Source: Nocardia stercoris
GTDB lineage: Bacteria; Actinomycetota; Actinomycetes; Mycobacteriales; Mycobacteriaceae
Direction: 5' to 3'
Assembly (NCBI RefSeq): GCF_003696265.1
Contig: NZ_RFFH01000016.1
Coordinates: 1-64,000, forward strand
Length of the DNA stretch: 64,000 nucleotides
The position numbers were made by a program, and so were the translations under genes. Below the pieces are notes generated by a model. That model searched no databases, was not told the DNA's origin, and worked only from the letters and a program-made list of their open reading frames with translations. Positions 1-8,905 of this stretch are shown one piece after another (within the stretch, counting starts at the first letter, position 1; every line of letters begins with the position of its first letter).

Positions 1-339
1 CGGCTGCGCAGCGGGTGCGGGGGCGGGGGCGGGAGCTGGTGCGGGCGCGGGAGCCGGAGCGGCGGCGGGCGCGGGAGCGGCGGCCGGGGCAGCGGCCGAG
101 CCGGGCTCGTCGATGACACCCAGTTCGCCACCGACCTCGACGACGTCGTCCTCGTGCGCGACGATCTTGGTGAGGACACCGGCGATGGGCGAGGGGATCT
201 CGGTGTCCACCTTGTCGGTCGACACTTCGAGCAGCGGCTCGTCGACGGCGACCGTGTCCCCTTCCTGCTTCAGCCACCTGGTGACAGTTCCCTCGGTCAC
301 GCTCTCACCAAGCGCTGGCATCTGGACTGAGAAGGTCAT
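1..339 (-). CDS. sucB: Dihydrolipoamide acyltransferase (E2), N-terminal part
   Basis: Only the first 113 codons are in the window; the gene continues past position 1. The product starts MTFSVQMPALGESVTEGTV and carries a lipoyl domain with the lipoylation motif STDKVD, followed by an Ala/Pro-rich swinging-arm linker of AP repeats. This is the E2 subunit of a 2-oxo acid dehydrogenase complex (2-oxoglutarate or pyruvate). In mycobacteria the gene beside pepB/gcvT is the shared E2, DlaT/SucB, which is the basis for the symbol. An AGGAG lies 9 nt before the ATG. Whether the acyl substrate is succinyl or acetyl cannot be decided from this fragment. Confidence 0.9.
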   Translation of the reverse strand, partial: MTFSVQMPALGESVTEGTVTRWLKQEGDTVAVDEPLLEVSTDKVDTEIPSPIAGVLTKIVAHEDDVVEVGGELGVIDEPGSAAAPAAAPAPAAAPAPAPAPAPAPAPAPAAQP

Positions 340-595
340 GTCCGTTGACTCCTATAACTGCTCGACGGGTCACAACAGTCTGTCTTCCGGTGGGCATCGG
401 CCACGGATTGCGCGGCAGACACCCTGTGCCACCGAACCCTGCGATGGCACCGGAGCTCCTGTGGTTCTTGTTCCGGTTCACCATCCTTGCACTCGCCGCT
501 GTGCCTTGCGGCACAGGGCTGGCCCTGTTCGCTGCTGGCACTATGGAAAGGCCGGTTCGATTCGGTTCCGGTGTGTGGCAAGGAGGCGGGCCCCG

Positions 596-937
596 ATGGG
601 TGTGCTCGATCGTTTTCGCCGGTCGGTTTCGCGTTACGGCGGGATCGACGCGACGGACGCGCGGTATCTGCAGGAGTGGGTTCGTGCTCACAACGGCGTC
701 GAGGCGTTCGTTGAACCGCGCACGACTGTGAGTGATGTCACTGTCGTCCTGGTCGCCGCTGATGGGGAGTGGACCCGCCGCCGGGTCGGCGAGAGCGGCG
801 CCCGGCACCTGTCGCCGTGGTTGCAGATCCCGGTCTACGACGCCCGCCGGACCGGGTATCCGCAGCGGATGCGCGACCACGACGCCCGCCGCCGCATCGA
901 GCAGCGACGGGCGCGGGAACGCGAATTGTTGGAGTAG
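596..937 (+). CDS. Conserved hypothetical protein, 113 aa
   Basis: A small basic protein starting MGVLDRFRRSVSRYGG. The ATG at 596 was chosen because AAGGAGG (580-586) lies 9 nt upstream. The centre reads as alternating beta-strand-like sequence (TVSDVTVVLVAADGEW) and the C-terminus is a charged Arg/Glu-rich helix. I see no signal peptide, membrane segment or catalytic motif. It is divergent from sucB and converges on the aminopeptidase with only 6 bp between the two stop codons. I do not recognise a function. Confidence 0.75.
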   Translation: MGVLDRFRRSVSRYGGIDATDARYLQEWVRAHNGVEAFVEPRTTVSDVTVVLVAADGEWTRRRVGESGARHLSPWLQIPVYDARRTGYPQRMRDHDARRRIEQRRARERELLE

Positions 938-943
938 CGGCCG

Positions 944-2476
944 CTATCGGCCCGCGATGTCCTCGAGGACGGCGATCAGCGTGCGGACCGGAACGCCGGT
1001 GCCGCCCTTGCCGATGTAGCCGAACGCGCCACCGGTGTTGTAGGCCGGTCCGGCGACGTCCAGGTGCGCCCACTGCACGTCGGCGGGCACGAACTCCTTG
1101 AGGAACAACCCCGCCGACAGCATGCCGCCCCAACGATGCGGCGCCACATTGGCCAGGTCGGCGATGGACGAGTTCAGGTCACCGCGCAGTTCGGCGGGCA
1201 GCGGCATCGGCCAGGCGTTCTCGCCGACGCCCTGCGAGATGCGCGCGACCCGGTCGCGGAATTCGTCGGTACCCATCACGCCGGGCGTGCGGGTGCCCAG
1301 GGCCACCATCTGCGCGCCGGTGAGCGTGGCGACGTCGATGAGGTAGCCGGGGTCGTCCTGGCTCGCGCGCACGATGGCGTCGGCCAGGATCAGCCGGCCC
1401 TCGGCGTCGGTGTTGAGCACCTCGACGGTGGTGCCGCCGTATTGGGTGAGCACGTCACCGGGTCGCTGCGCGGTGTCCGACGGCATGTTCTCGGCCATCG
1501 GCACGGTCGCGATCACCGACAGCGGCAGGTTGAGCCGGGCGGCCAGCAGGACGGTGGCGACCACGGCGGCGGCGCCGGCCATGTCCGAGGTCATGTGGTC
1601 CATGTTCGCGGCCGGCTTGATCGAGATACCGCCGGTGTCGAACGTGATTCCCTTGCCGATCAACGCGACTCGCGGGTTCTCGGCGCCACCGGAGTAGCTG
1701 ATCCGCACCAGCCGGGGCGGCCGCGAGGAGCCCTTACCGACACCGAGAATGCCGCCGAAACCCTGTGCGGCCAGCTCGTTTTCGTCGAGCACCTCGACCT
1801 CGAGGCCGGCCGCTTCGGCCAACGACCGTGCGCGGTCGGCGAATTCGGCGGGAAACAGGTGGCTGGGCGGGGTGTTGACGAAATCGCGTGCGGTGGCGAC
1901 GGCTTCGGCGATCGCTTGCGCGCGGAACAGGTCCTCCTCACCGAAAGCCGGGTCCGGGACCAGCAATTCGACGCGGCGCAGCGGCTGCTCGGCCGGCTTC
2001 GGCGCCGACTTACCGGACTTGAACTCGGTGAAGGTGTAGGCACCCAGATAGAAACCTTCCGCCGCGGCACCGAGATCCAGCCCGGACAGCGTGCTGACCG
2101 CGAGACCGGTCCCGCTCAGCGCGCGCCCGGCGGCACCGGCGGAGCGCCGGATCTGTTCGGCGTCGACCGCGTCCGGCGCGCCCAGCCCGACCGCGAGCAC
2201 GCTGCTCGCACCCAGTCCCGTGGGGCCGGGGAGCCGAGTCAGCTCCTCGCCCTTGCCTTTCGCGCCGACCGCCCGCAGCTGCGACTCCAGTACCGCGCGC
2301 GCGTCCGCGGACAGCACGTCCTCGAAGTCGGTCTCGCCGGCCAGGGCCGGGCCGGGGACGATCGCGGGCCCGTCGTCGGTGGTGACGATGCCCACCACCA
2401 GCACATCGGTATCCGCCCCGATATCGACGGTGCGAGCCAGTTCCGGTCCGAGCGAGCGATCTGCGACAGCTGTCAT
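944..2476 (-). CDS. pepA: Leucyl aminopeptidase, M17 family
   Basis: A 510-residue cytosolic metallo-exopeptidase that removes N-terminal amino acids; it is called pepB in M. tuberculosis. The M17 hallmarks are present: the GKGITFDTGG segment with the active-site Lys and a metal Asp, the TSDMAGAAAV segment, and the family signature NTDAEGRLILADA with metal-binding Asp/Glu. Length fits the family (about 500 aa). The ATG at 2476 is preceded by TAGCCT (2484-2489, minus strand) and a 7-nt spacer with no Shine-Dalgarno, so the mRNA is probably leaderless. Only 38 bp separate this start from the divergent gcvT start. Confidence 0.95.
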   Translation of the reverse strand: MTAVADRSLGPELARTVDIGADTDVLVVGIVTTDDGPAIVPGPALAGETDFEDVLSADARAVLESQLRAVGAKGKGEELTRLPGPTGLGASSVLAVGLGAPDAVDAEQIRRSAGAAGRALSGTGLAVSTLSGLDLGAAAEGFYLGAYTFTEFKSGKSAPKPAEQPLRRVELLVPDPAFGEEDLFRAQAIAEAVATARDFVNTPPSHLFPAEFADRARSLAEAAGLEVEVLDENELAAQGFGGILGVGKGSSRPPRLVRISYSGGAENPRVALIGKGITFDTGGISIKPAANMDHMTSDMAGAAAVVATVLLAARLNLPLSVIATVPMAENMPSDTAQRPGDVLTQYGGTTVEVLNTDAEGRLILADAIVRASQDDPGYLIDVATLTGAQMVALGTRTPGVMGTDEFRDRVARISQGVGENAWPMPLPAELRGDLNSSIADLANVAPHRWGGMLSAGLFLKEFVPADVQWAHLDVAGPAYNTGGAFGYIGKGGTGVPVRTLIAVLEDIAGR

Positions 2477-2483
2477 GGCGAAC

Positions 2484-2507
2484 AGGCTAACTCCCGCCGG
2501 ATACAGT
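2484..2507. promoter_or_regulatory. Back-to-back -10 elements of pepA and gcvT
   Basis: Within the 38-bp gap between the divergent starts, TAGCCT (2489-2484, minus strand) lies 7 nt from the pepA ATG and TACAGT (2502-2507) lies 7 nt from the gcvT GTG. Both geometries fit leaderless transcripts. Any -35 box for either gene must lie inside the other gene. Confidence 0.5.
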
Positions 2508-2514
2508 GTTGCGG

Positions 2515-3615
2515 GTGAGCGACGCGAATCTCCTCCAGGGTCCGATCCACGACGTGCACGTCGAGCTGGGTGCGACCTTCGCACCGTTCGGGGGCTGGAG
2601 CATGCCGGTGTCCTACGCCGGCACCGTCGGCGAGCACGCCGCCGTCCGGACCGCCGTCGGCCTGTTCGACGTCAGCCATCTGGGCAAGGCGTCGGTGCGC
2701 GGCCCGGGCGCGGCCGCGTTCGTGAACTCGGCGCTGACCAACGATCTGAACCGGATCCGGCCCGGCAAGGCGCAGTACACGCTGTGCTGCACGCCCGAGG
2801 GCGGTGTGATCGACGACCTGATCGCCTACTACGTCTCCGACGACGAGATCTTCCTGGTGCCCAACGCCGCCAACACCGCGGCCGTGGTCGCCGAACTGCA
2901 GAAGGCGGCGCCCGAGGGGATCACCGTCACCGACGAGCACCGGGAGTTCGCGGTGTTCGCGGTGCAGGGCCCGAAGTCGACGGAGGTGCTCGCCGCGCTG
3001 GACCTGCCCACCGACATGGAGTACATGGCCTACGCCGACGCCGAGTGGGCGGGCCGCCCGGTCCGGGTGTGCCGCACCGGCTACACCGGTGAGCACGGCT
3101 ACGAACTGTTGCCGCGCTGGGCGGACGCCGAGGCGCTGTTCCGCGCCCTGCTCGACCCGCTGCGGGCAGTCGGCGGTGAACCGGCCGGTCTCGGCGCCCG
3201 CGACACCCTGCGCACCGAGATGGGCTACCCGCTGCACGGGCACGAGCTGTCCACCGAGATCTCGCCGCTGCAGGCGCGGGTCGGCTGGGCGGTCGGCTGG
3301 AAGAAGCCCGAGTTCTGGGGCAAGGCCGCCTTGGACGCGGAGAAGGCGGCGGGCCCCCGCCGTCAGCTGCTGGGTTTGAAGGCGATCGACCGCGGTGTGC
3401 TGCGGCAGGGGCAAACCGTCCTGCTGGGTGACCGTGCGGTGGGGGAGACCACCTCGGGCACGTTCTCGCCCACGCTGAAGGTCGGCATCGCGCTGGCGCT
3501 GCTGGACACCGACGCCGGACTCGAGCCGGGCGCCGAGGTCGCCGTCGACGTCCGCGGCCGCCGCTTGCGCGCCGAGGTGGTCAAGCCGCCGTTCGTGACG
3601 GCCCACACGGGGTAA
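2515..3615 (+). CDS. gcvT: Aminomethyltransferase, glycine cleavage T protein
   Basis: A 366-residue T protein of the glycine cleavage system; it transfers the methylene group of the H-protein-bound aminomethyl intermediate to tetrahydrofolate and releases ammonia. Visible family features include the N-terminal substrate loop (GGWSMPVSY, then FDVSHLGK), ARDTLRTEMGYPLHGHEL, and the C-terminal GETTSGTFSPTL segment. The start is taken as GTG 2515 (VSDANLLQ), 7 nt after a TACAGT -10 element; an in-frame GTG at 2506 would fall inside that hexamer. The H and P proteins are not in this window. The neighbours (pepA, ilvE) match the mycobacterial order. Confidence 0.95.
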   Translation: MSDANLLQGPIHDVHVELGATFAPFGGWSMPVSYAGTVGEHAAVRTAVGLFDVSHLGKASVRGPGAAAFVNSALTNDLNRIRPGKAQYTLCCTPEGGVIDDLIAYYVSDDEIFLVPNAANTAAVVAELQKAAPEGITVTDEHREFAVFAVQGPKSTEVLAALDLPTDMEYMAYADAEWAGRPVRVCRTGYTGEHGYELLPRWADAEALFRALLDPLRAVGGEPAGLGARDTLRTEMGYPLHGHELSTEISPLQARVGWAVGWKKPEFWGKAALDAEKAAGPRRQLLGLKAIDRGVLRQGQTVLLGDRAVGETTSGTFSPTLKVGIALALLDTDAGLEPGAEVAVDVRGRRLRAEVVKPPFVTAHTG

Positions 3616-3675
3616 GGACCCGGCCTGACCGGGACTCCGGGACCTGATGTGGCCCGCCGGCACTACCCGGCACAC

Positions 3676-3708
3676 CGGGAACAGCGCCCAGCGACGGGGC
3701 TGTTCCCG
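3676..3708 (+). terminator. Stem-loop after gcvT
   Basis: Perfect 10-bp arms CGGGAACAGC (3676-3685) and GCTGTTCCCG (3699-3708) enclose 13 nt that can pair further (CCC/GGG). It lies between the gcvT stop and the ilvE promoter and has no U tract, as is usual in this high-GC group. Confidence 0.6.
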
Positions 3709-3726
3709 CCCTCGACCGGCGCGGAC

Positions 3727-3732
3727 TACGAT
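3727..3732 (+). promoter_or_regulatory. -10 element of ilvE (TACGAT)
   Basis: TACGAT is followed by exactly 6 nt (CTGGGC) and then the ilvE ATG at 3739, with no Shine-Dalgarno, which points to a leaderless ilvE mRNA. No convincing -35 box is seen. Confidence 0.5.
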
Positions 3733-3738
3733 CTGGGC

Positions 3739-4839
3739 ATGACCGTTGCTGCCCAGTTCGCCCGCATTCCGCATCCCGCGCCCACCTCGGCTGCGCGGCG
3801 GGAAGAGATTCTGAGCGCGCCCGGGTTCGGCCGGTTCTTCACCGACCACATGGTGTCGGTCGACTACGCCGACGGCGAGTGGCGGGACCCGCGGGTCGAG
3901 CCGTACGGGCCGCTGACCATGGACCCGTCGACCATGGTGCTGCACTACGGCCAGGCCATCTTCGAGGGCCTCAAGGCGTACCGGCAGGGCGACGGCAGCA
4001 TCGCCACGTTCCGGGCGGACGCGAACGCGGCCCGCTTCCAGCGGTCGGCCCGCCGGCTGGCCATGGCCGAACTGCCGCAGGAGATGTTCGTCGAGTCGAT
4101 CCGCCAGCTGCTGCTGGCCGACGGCGACTGGGTGCCCGCGGCCGGCGGCGAGGAGTCGCTGTACCTGCGCCCGTTCCTGTTCGCCACCGAGGCCGGTCTC
4201 GGCGTGCGTCCGGCCGGTAAGTACCGCTATCTGCTGCTGGGTTCGCCTGCGGGAGCGTACTTCTCGGGTGGCGCCAAGCCGGTGACGGTGTGGCTGTCCA
4301 CCGAGTTCGTGCGTGCGGCGCCCGGCGGCACCGGTGAGGCGAAGGTGGCCGGCAACTACGCCGCCTCGCTGCTGGCCCAACAGCGCGCCACCGAGAACGG
4401 CTGCGACCAGGTGATGTGGCTGGACGCCTGCGAGCGTCGCTACATCGAGGAGATGGGTACCAACAACCTGTTCTTCGTCTTCGGTTCCGGTTCCGGCGCC
4501 CGCCTGGTGACCCCGGAACTGTCGGGTTCGCTGCTGCCCGGCATCACCCGCGACTCGCTGATCACCCTGGCCGCGGACGCCGGTTACGAGGTGGAGGAGC
4601 GCAAGATCTCGGTCGACGAACTGCGGTCCGGCGCCGAATCCGGTGAAATCACCGAGGTTTTCGGTTGCGGCACCGCGGCCGTGGTGATCCCGGTGGGCAC
4701 GATCCGCGACGCCGACGGCGATTTCACCATCGGCGGCGGTGAGCCGGGCGAGGTGACGATGGCGCTGCGCGAGACGTTGACCGGTATCCAGCGCGGCACC
4801 TTCTCCGACAACCACGGCTGGATGCACACGGTCGCCTGA
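3739..4839 (+). CDS. ilvE: Branched-chain amino acid aminotransferase
   Basis: A 366-residue fold-type IV PLP transaminase that catalyses the last step of Ile, Leu and Val synthesis (and the first of their degradation), using glutamate as amino donor. The PLP-lysine region reads GEAKVAGNYAASL, followed by CERRYIEEMGTNNLFFV and the C-terminal phosphate-binding GCGTAAVV. The ATG at 3739 was chosen over an upstream in-frame GTG (3649) because homology begins at MTVAAQFARI and a -10 element sits 6 nt before it. It follows gcvT as in mycobacteria. Confidence 0.95.
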   Translation: MTVAAQFARIPHPAPTSAARREEILSAPGFGRFFTDHMVSVDYADGEWRDPRVEPYGPLTMDPSTMVLHYGQAIFEGLKAYRQGDGSIATFRADANAARFQRSARRLAMAELPQEMFVESIRQLLLADGDWVPAAGGEESLYLRPFLFATEAGLGVRPAGKYRYLLLGSPAGAYFSGGAKPVTVWLSTEFVRAAPGGTGEAKVAGNYAASLLAQQRATENGCDQVMWLDACERRYIEEMGTNNLFFVFGSGSGARLVTPELSGSLLPGITRDSLITLAADAGYEVEERKISVDELRSGAESGEITEVFGCGTAAVVIPVGTIRDADGDFTIGGGEPGEVTMALRETLTGIQRGTFSDNHGWMHTVA

Positions 4840-4931
4840 CTCCGCTTCCGGTGGCGCGGTCGCCGTCGGTCGGCCGGGACACCTCCGGGCCGGCACCGCG
4901 AGTGCGATGGCCGCCCGGATCCACTGGTCCC

Positions 4932-7445
4932 TCAGTCGGTTTCGAGGGCGCGGGCCGCATCCTGTTGCAGATCGCGGTAGGACTCCTTGCCGACGCTGAC
5001 GGTCACGCTGTAGACGGTGCCGCCGGTGAAGGTTCCCGGGCCCCGATACTGCTGGGAGACGGTGTCGTCACTGCCGTAGCCGACGGTCAGACCGGCGCCG
5101 GACAGCCCGAAAGTGCCGGTCTGGGCGCGCATCGGGCCGGTGGCGACCGCCTTGTCGTCGACGTAGAGCGTTGTGGTGCCGAGGGATTCGCCGTTCGGGC
5201 CGAGCTTGTCGGCCTTGACGAATTCCATACCCAGGGTGTGCTTACCGGCCGGCAACGGCGGTGAGACGAAATCCTGTTCGGGCGGGATGCCGAGGAAGTT
5301 GTAAACGTAGTGCAGCACACCGTCTTTGACGAACAACGCATGGCCGCCGAACCGTGAGCCGTGTGCGAAGATCACGCCCTGCGCCTGCGGGGTGAGATCG
5401 ACCTCGGCGACGATCCGGTAGGACTTGCCGCGGATGTTCACCGCGACGGCCTCGGGTACGGGTGCGGCATCCGGGTAGTAGACGTAGGTGTCGCGGGGCG
5501 GTTCCGGATTCGGCCGCTCGACGGACAGCAGTTCTACCGCGGTGCGATCGTCGAGGGGGAGGACGAAGTTGTCCCGGGCCTCCTCGTTCCAGGCGCCGAT
5601 GAGCTCCTTCAGCTTGCCGGGATGCTGATCGGCGAGGTTCTCCGATTCCGAACGGTCCTCGTCGACGTGATACAGCTCCCACTCGTCCTGGTCGAAATGG
5701 CCTTTGTCGCTGATCGGTGCGTGCAGCGCCGAGGCCCGCCAGCCGTTCTCCCAGATGCCGCGGGTGCCCAGCATCTCGTAGTACTGACGCTTGCGGGTGG
5801 TGGGTGCGTCGGCGTTGTCGAAGCTGTAGCGCATGGAGACGCCGTTGAGCGGGTACTGCTTGATGCCGCGGTATTCCTTCGGCATTTCCAGCCCGATGAC
5901 GTCGAGAATGGTGGGTGTGATGTCGATCGCGTGGTGGTATTGGTGCCGGATCTGACCCTTGGCCTTGATTCCTTTGGGCCAGTGGATGATCAGCGGGTCG
6001 CAGGTGCCGCCGGAGTACTCCGAGTAACGTTTGAACATCTTGAACGGGGTGGAGAAGGCCACCGCCCACCCAGTCGGATAGTGGTTGTAGGTGGCGGGGG
6101 TTCCCAATTGGTCGAGCAGCGCCATGTTCTCGGCGAGATTGTCGGGATAGCCGTTGAAGAACTTGTTCTCGTTCACCGAGCCGTTCGGTGAGCCCTCGCC
6201 GGAGGCGCCGTTGTCGGCGCAGTAGAAGATGATGGTGTTGTCCATCTGGCCGGTTTGTTCGAGATAGTCGATGATGCGCCCGATCTGCGCGTCGGTGTAT
6301 TCGGAGAATCCGGCGAATACCTCGGCCATGCGGGAGAACAAGCGCTTCTCGTCGGCATTGAGGGTGTTCCACGGCCGTACCGCATCCGCGGGCACCGCCA
6401 CATCCGCGGGTAACGGGTTGATCGGGGTCAGGGGTGTGCCCTTGGGCATGATGCCCTTGTCGATCATGCGGGTCAGCACCCACTCGCGGTAGGCCTCGTA
6501 GCCGTCGTCGAACTTGCCCTTGTACTTGTCGGCCCACTCCGTAGGAACCTGGTGCGGAGCGTGATTCGCGCCCGGGCAGAACCACATGTACCAGGGCTTG
6601 GACGGATTGGTCGAGCGCTGGTCGCGCAGCATCCGAAGTGCGTTGTCGGCCAAGTCCTTCGACAGGTGGTAGCCCTGTTCCGGGCTGTACGGCTGCTCGA
6701 TGAACCGGTTGTCCTCGACCAGGGCCGGGTACCACTGGTTGGTTTCGCCACCGAGGAAACCGTAGAAGCGGTCGTACCCCTTCTGCAGCGGCCACTCCGA
6801 CCTGCTGCCGCCACTGGAGACGTCCTCGACGGGCACGTTGTGGTCCTTGCCGAGCCAGAACGTGCTGTAGCCGTTGTCCTGCAGCACCTGCCCGATCGTG
6901 GCGCACTGGGCGGGCAGCCGCGCGGCCGAACCGGGGAATCCGGTGGAGCCCTCGGTGATCGACGCGAACCGGTTGACGTGATGATTGCGGCCCGTCAGGA
7001 AGCACGACCGCGTGGGCGAGCACAGCGCGGTGGTGTGCCATTGGGTATAGGTGAGGCCATTGTCGGCCAGTTTCTGGGCAATCGGCATGTTGATCCGGCC
7101 GCCGTACGGGGACCATGACGCAAGGCCGGTGTCGTCGTAGAGAATCACCAGGACGTTGGGCGCGCCGTCGGGAGCTTTCTTCAGCTCGAACGGTTTCCAG
7201 TCCTGCTTCGAGTCGCGGACGTCGAGTTCGATCTTGCCGTCGAAGCCGTCGTTGATTCCGGTGCCGTATCCGGGCGGCCGGTCGCCGCCGGAGTTGCCGC
7301 ATGCGGCCAGCGCGGGTGCGGCGGCCGCCGCACCGGCGCCCGCGGCTGCCATACCCCGCAGCATGCCGCGCCGGGTGAGCCCGCGTTTGGGCGCGGGGTC
7401 GAATTGCGGTTCCCGGGTGTTCCCCTCTTCTTCGGTCGGCGTCAT
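4932..7445 (-). CDS. Exported arylsulfatase with formylglycine motif
   Basis: An 837-residue sulfatase. Residues 20-50 form a twin-arginine signal (RRGMLRGMAAAG) ending in a lipobox-like LAAC, so it is probably a Tat-exported lipoprotein anchored at Cys49. The catalytic signature CSPTRS begins at Cys142, the residue that must be oxidised to formylglycine; the N-terminal metal site is YDDTG (103-107), and NLLF-type metal residues recur as CADNGASGEGS. The last ~200 residues after the sulfatase core form a separate beta-rich region (LSGAGLTVGYGSDD), probably carbohydrate-binding or jelly-roll. The activating enzyme gene lies just upstream on the same strand. The sulfate-ester substrate cannot be told. 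Confidence 0.92.
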   Translation of the reverse strand: MTPTEEEGNTREPQFDPAPKRGLTRRGMLRGMAAAGAGAAAAAPALAACGNSGGDRPPGYGTGINDGFDGKIELDVRDSKQDWKPFELKKAPDGAPNVLVILYDDTGLASWSPYGGRINMPIAQKLADNGLTYTQWHTTALCSPTRSCFLTGRNHHVNRFASITEGSTGFPGSAARLPAQCATIGQVLQDNGYSTFWLGKDHNVPVEDVSSGGSRSEWPLQKGYDRFYGFLGGETNQWYPALVEDNRFIEQPYSPEQGYHLSKDLADNALRMLRDQRSTNPSKPWYMWFCPGANHAPHQVPTEWADKYKGKFDDGYEAYREWVLTRMIDKGIMPKGTPLTPINPLPADVAVPADAVRPWNTLNADEKRLFSRMAEVFAGFSEYTDAQIGRIIDYLEQTGQMDNTIIFYCADNGASGEGSPNGSVNENKFFNGYPDNLAENMALLDQLGTPATYNHYPTGWAVAFSTPFKMFKRYSEYSGGTCDPLIIHWPKGIKAKGQIRHQYHHAIDITPTILDVIGLEMPKEYRGIKQYPLNGVSMRYSFDNADAPTTRKRQYYEMLGTRGIWENGWRASALHAPISDKGHFDQDEWELYHVDEDRSESENLADQHPGKLKELIGAWNEEARDNFVLPLDDRTAVELLSVERPNPEPPRDTYVYYPDAAPVPEAVAVNIRGKSYRIVAEVDLTPQAQGVIFAHGSRFGGHALFVKDGVLHYVYNFLGIPPEQDFVSPPLPAGKHTLGMEFVKADKLGPNGESLGTTTLYVDDKAVATGPMRAQTGTFGLSGAGLTVGYGSDDTVSQQYRGPGTFTGGTVYSVTVSVGKESYRDLQQDAARALETD

Positions 7446-7685
7446 TCCCGCAGGCTAGGCGCGATTCGGCGCGATTCGGGCATGCCACACCGGTCGGACG
7501 CGTGCTCGCTGCGGCATCACACCGGTCGGGCGGGCGCGGCAACGGGGTCATAGATCACCTGCTGCGCCGACGCCGGGACGGGCAGCAGGTCGGTGGCCGC
7601 GATCGCGTCTTCGAATTCACTCGAGACAGGTCAGTCCGCCGACGTCGACAACGACCTCGCGTTCGACGGGCGATTCGGCCGACGG

Positions 7686-8591
7686 TCAGTCGGCGGTGAC
7701 GCAGCGAAAGCCGAGATGGCCGGTGGCGGTGTCCTCGGTCTGGCTCTGGCGGGCGGCCGGGCGGTAGCGCAGGCAGTAGTTCGGGGCGCACAGGTAGGAA
7801 CCGCCCTTGATCACGCGGCGGGGAAACCGTTCGCCGGAGTTGCCTGGCGCACAACAACTTCCGGCGGGCTTCGCGTGGTCCGGACGGAACGGGTCGCGCG
7901 TCCACTCCCAGACGTTGCCCGCCATATCGAACAGCCCGAAACCGTTGGGCGGATAGGTGCCGACCTTCGTCGTCCCCGGCAGTGCGGCCTGCCCCCGGCC
8001 CGGCACGAACTCCCACGGGAACCGGCCCAGCCAGGTGTTGGCCATCCGGCGCCCGCGCGGAGTGAACTCGTCACCCCAGGTGAAGATCGCGCCGTGCAGC
8101 CCGCCGCGGGCCGCGAACTCCCACTGCGCCTCGCTCGGCAGCTGCTTCCCGGCCCAGGCGGCGTAGGCGGCGGCATCCGCGTAGGCGACCTGGGTCACCG
8201 GATGATGGGTCCGCCCTTCGAGATTCGTGCCCGGGCCGCCCGGGTGCCGCCAGCTCGCACCCGGGACGTAGGACCACCACCGCTGCCAATCGTCGAGCGG
8301 GACCGGCGTGGACGGCGGGGTGAAGACCAGTGCGCCCGGTACCAGGGCCGCCGGGTCCGCACCGGGATAGTCCGCCGGATCCAGCGGCCGCTCGGCGACC
8401 GTCACGTACCCGGTGTCGCGGACGAACCGCTGGAAGGCGATAGTCGTGACCGGATGGGTGTCGATCCAGAACGGATCCACAGCCACCGCGTGCACCGGCC
8501 GCTCCTCGGGGAAGAAATCCGCCGACCCCATCGCGAACTCCCCGCCGGGCACGCGCGCCATGTTCTTGCGCGATGTCGCGATACTCGCCAC
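7686..8591 (-). CDS. Formylglycine-generating enzyme (sulfatase-modifying factor)
   Basis: A 301-residue FGE/SUMF1-family enzyme that oxidises the CxPxR cysteine of sulfatases to formylglycine. Visible features are VPGGEFAMGS at the N-terminus, HPVTQVAYADAAAYAAW, LPSEAQWEFAARGG, FDMAGNVWEWT, and the C-terminal copper/active-site pair in SYLCAPNYCLRYRPAAR, followed by LGFRC. The two cysteines at spacing CxxxxC match known aerobic FGEs. AGGAGG (8605-8600) lies 8 nt before GTG 8591 and 5 nt before GTG 8594, so either may be the start. It lies 240 bp upstream of the sulfatase on the same strand, so co-transcription is likely. Confidence 0.93.
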   Translation of the reverse strand: MASIATSRKNMARVPGGEFAMGSADFFPEERPVHAVAVDPFWIDTHPVTTIAFQRFVRDTGYVTVAERPLDPADYPGADPAALVPGALVFTPPSTPVPLDDWQRWWSYVPGASWRHPGGPGTNLEGRTHHPVTQVAYADAAAYAAWAGKQLPSEAQWEFAARGGLHGAIFTWGDEFTPRGRRMANTWLGRFPWEFVPGRGQAALPGTTKVGTYPPNGFGLFDMAGNVWEWTRDPFRPDHAKPAGSCCAPGNSGERFPRRVIKGGSYLCAPNYCLRYRPAARQSQTEDTATGHLGFRCVTAD

Positions 8592-8852
8592 CACCGGGAC
8601 CTCCTGCCTCACCGACCGGATGCGCCCAGTTCAGGGCCGGGCCACCGTACTACGTCGATCGGCGCCGGGCCGTGCGTGACATCGCGGTATCTCGCACAGC
8701 TGTCTCGGGTCCGTGATACCGGCGGGTCGGTGGCGGTCCGGTGTCGTGGTCGGCCGCGACCCGGTCGTCAACAGCGCAGGCCCGACGGTCGCCGAAATGC
8801 GATCCGCCGGTCGCAGGGCGGATTCGTGCGCTGTGTGGGACTGCGTCGGTGT

Positions 8853-8858
8853 TAGGCT
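8853..8858 (+). promoter_or_regulatory. Candidate -10 (TAGGCT) for the Sap-like gene
   Basis: The 314-bp divergent gap between the FGE gene and the Sap-like gene holds TAGGCT 47 nt before the GTG start. It would give a leader of about 40 nt carrying the GAGGAGG Shine-Dalgarno. Nothing else in the gap is convincing. Confidence 0.4.
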
Positions 8859-8905
8859 GCCACGACTCTGGCAATCGTTCGGCAATTGATTTGCGAGGAG
8901 GTCGG

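Noticed and set aside
1064..2518. 484-aa plus-strand frame opposite the aminopeptidase
   Set aside because: Low-complexity Arg/Gly/His composition typical of antisense frames in high-GC genes; the opposite strand encodes a full M17 peptidase.
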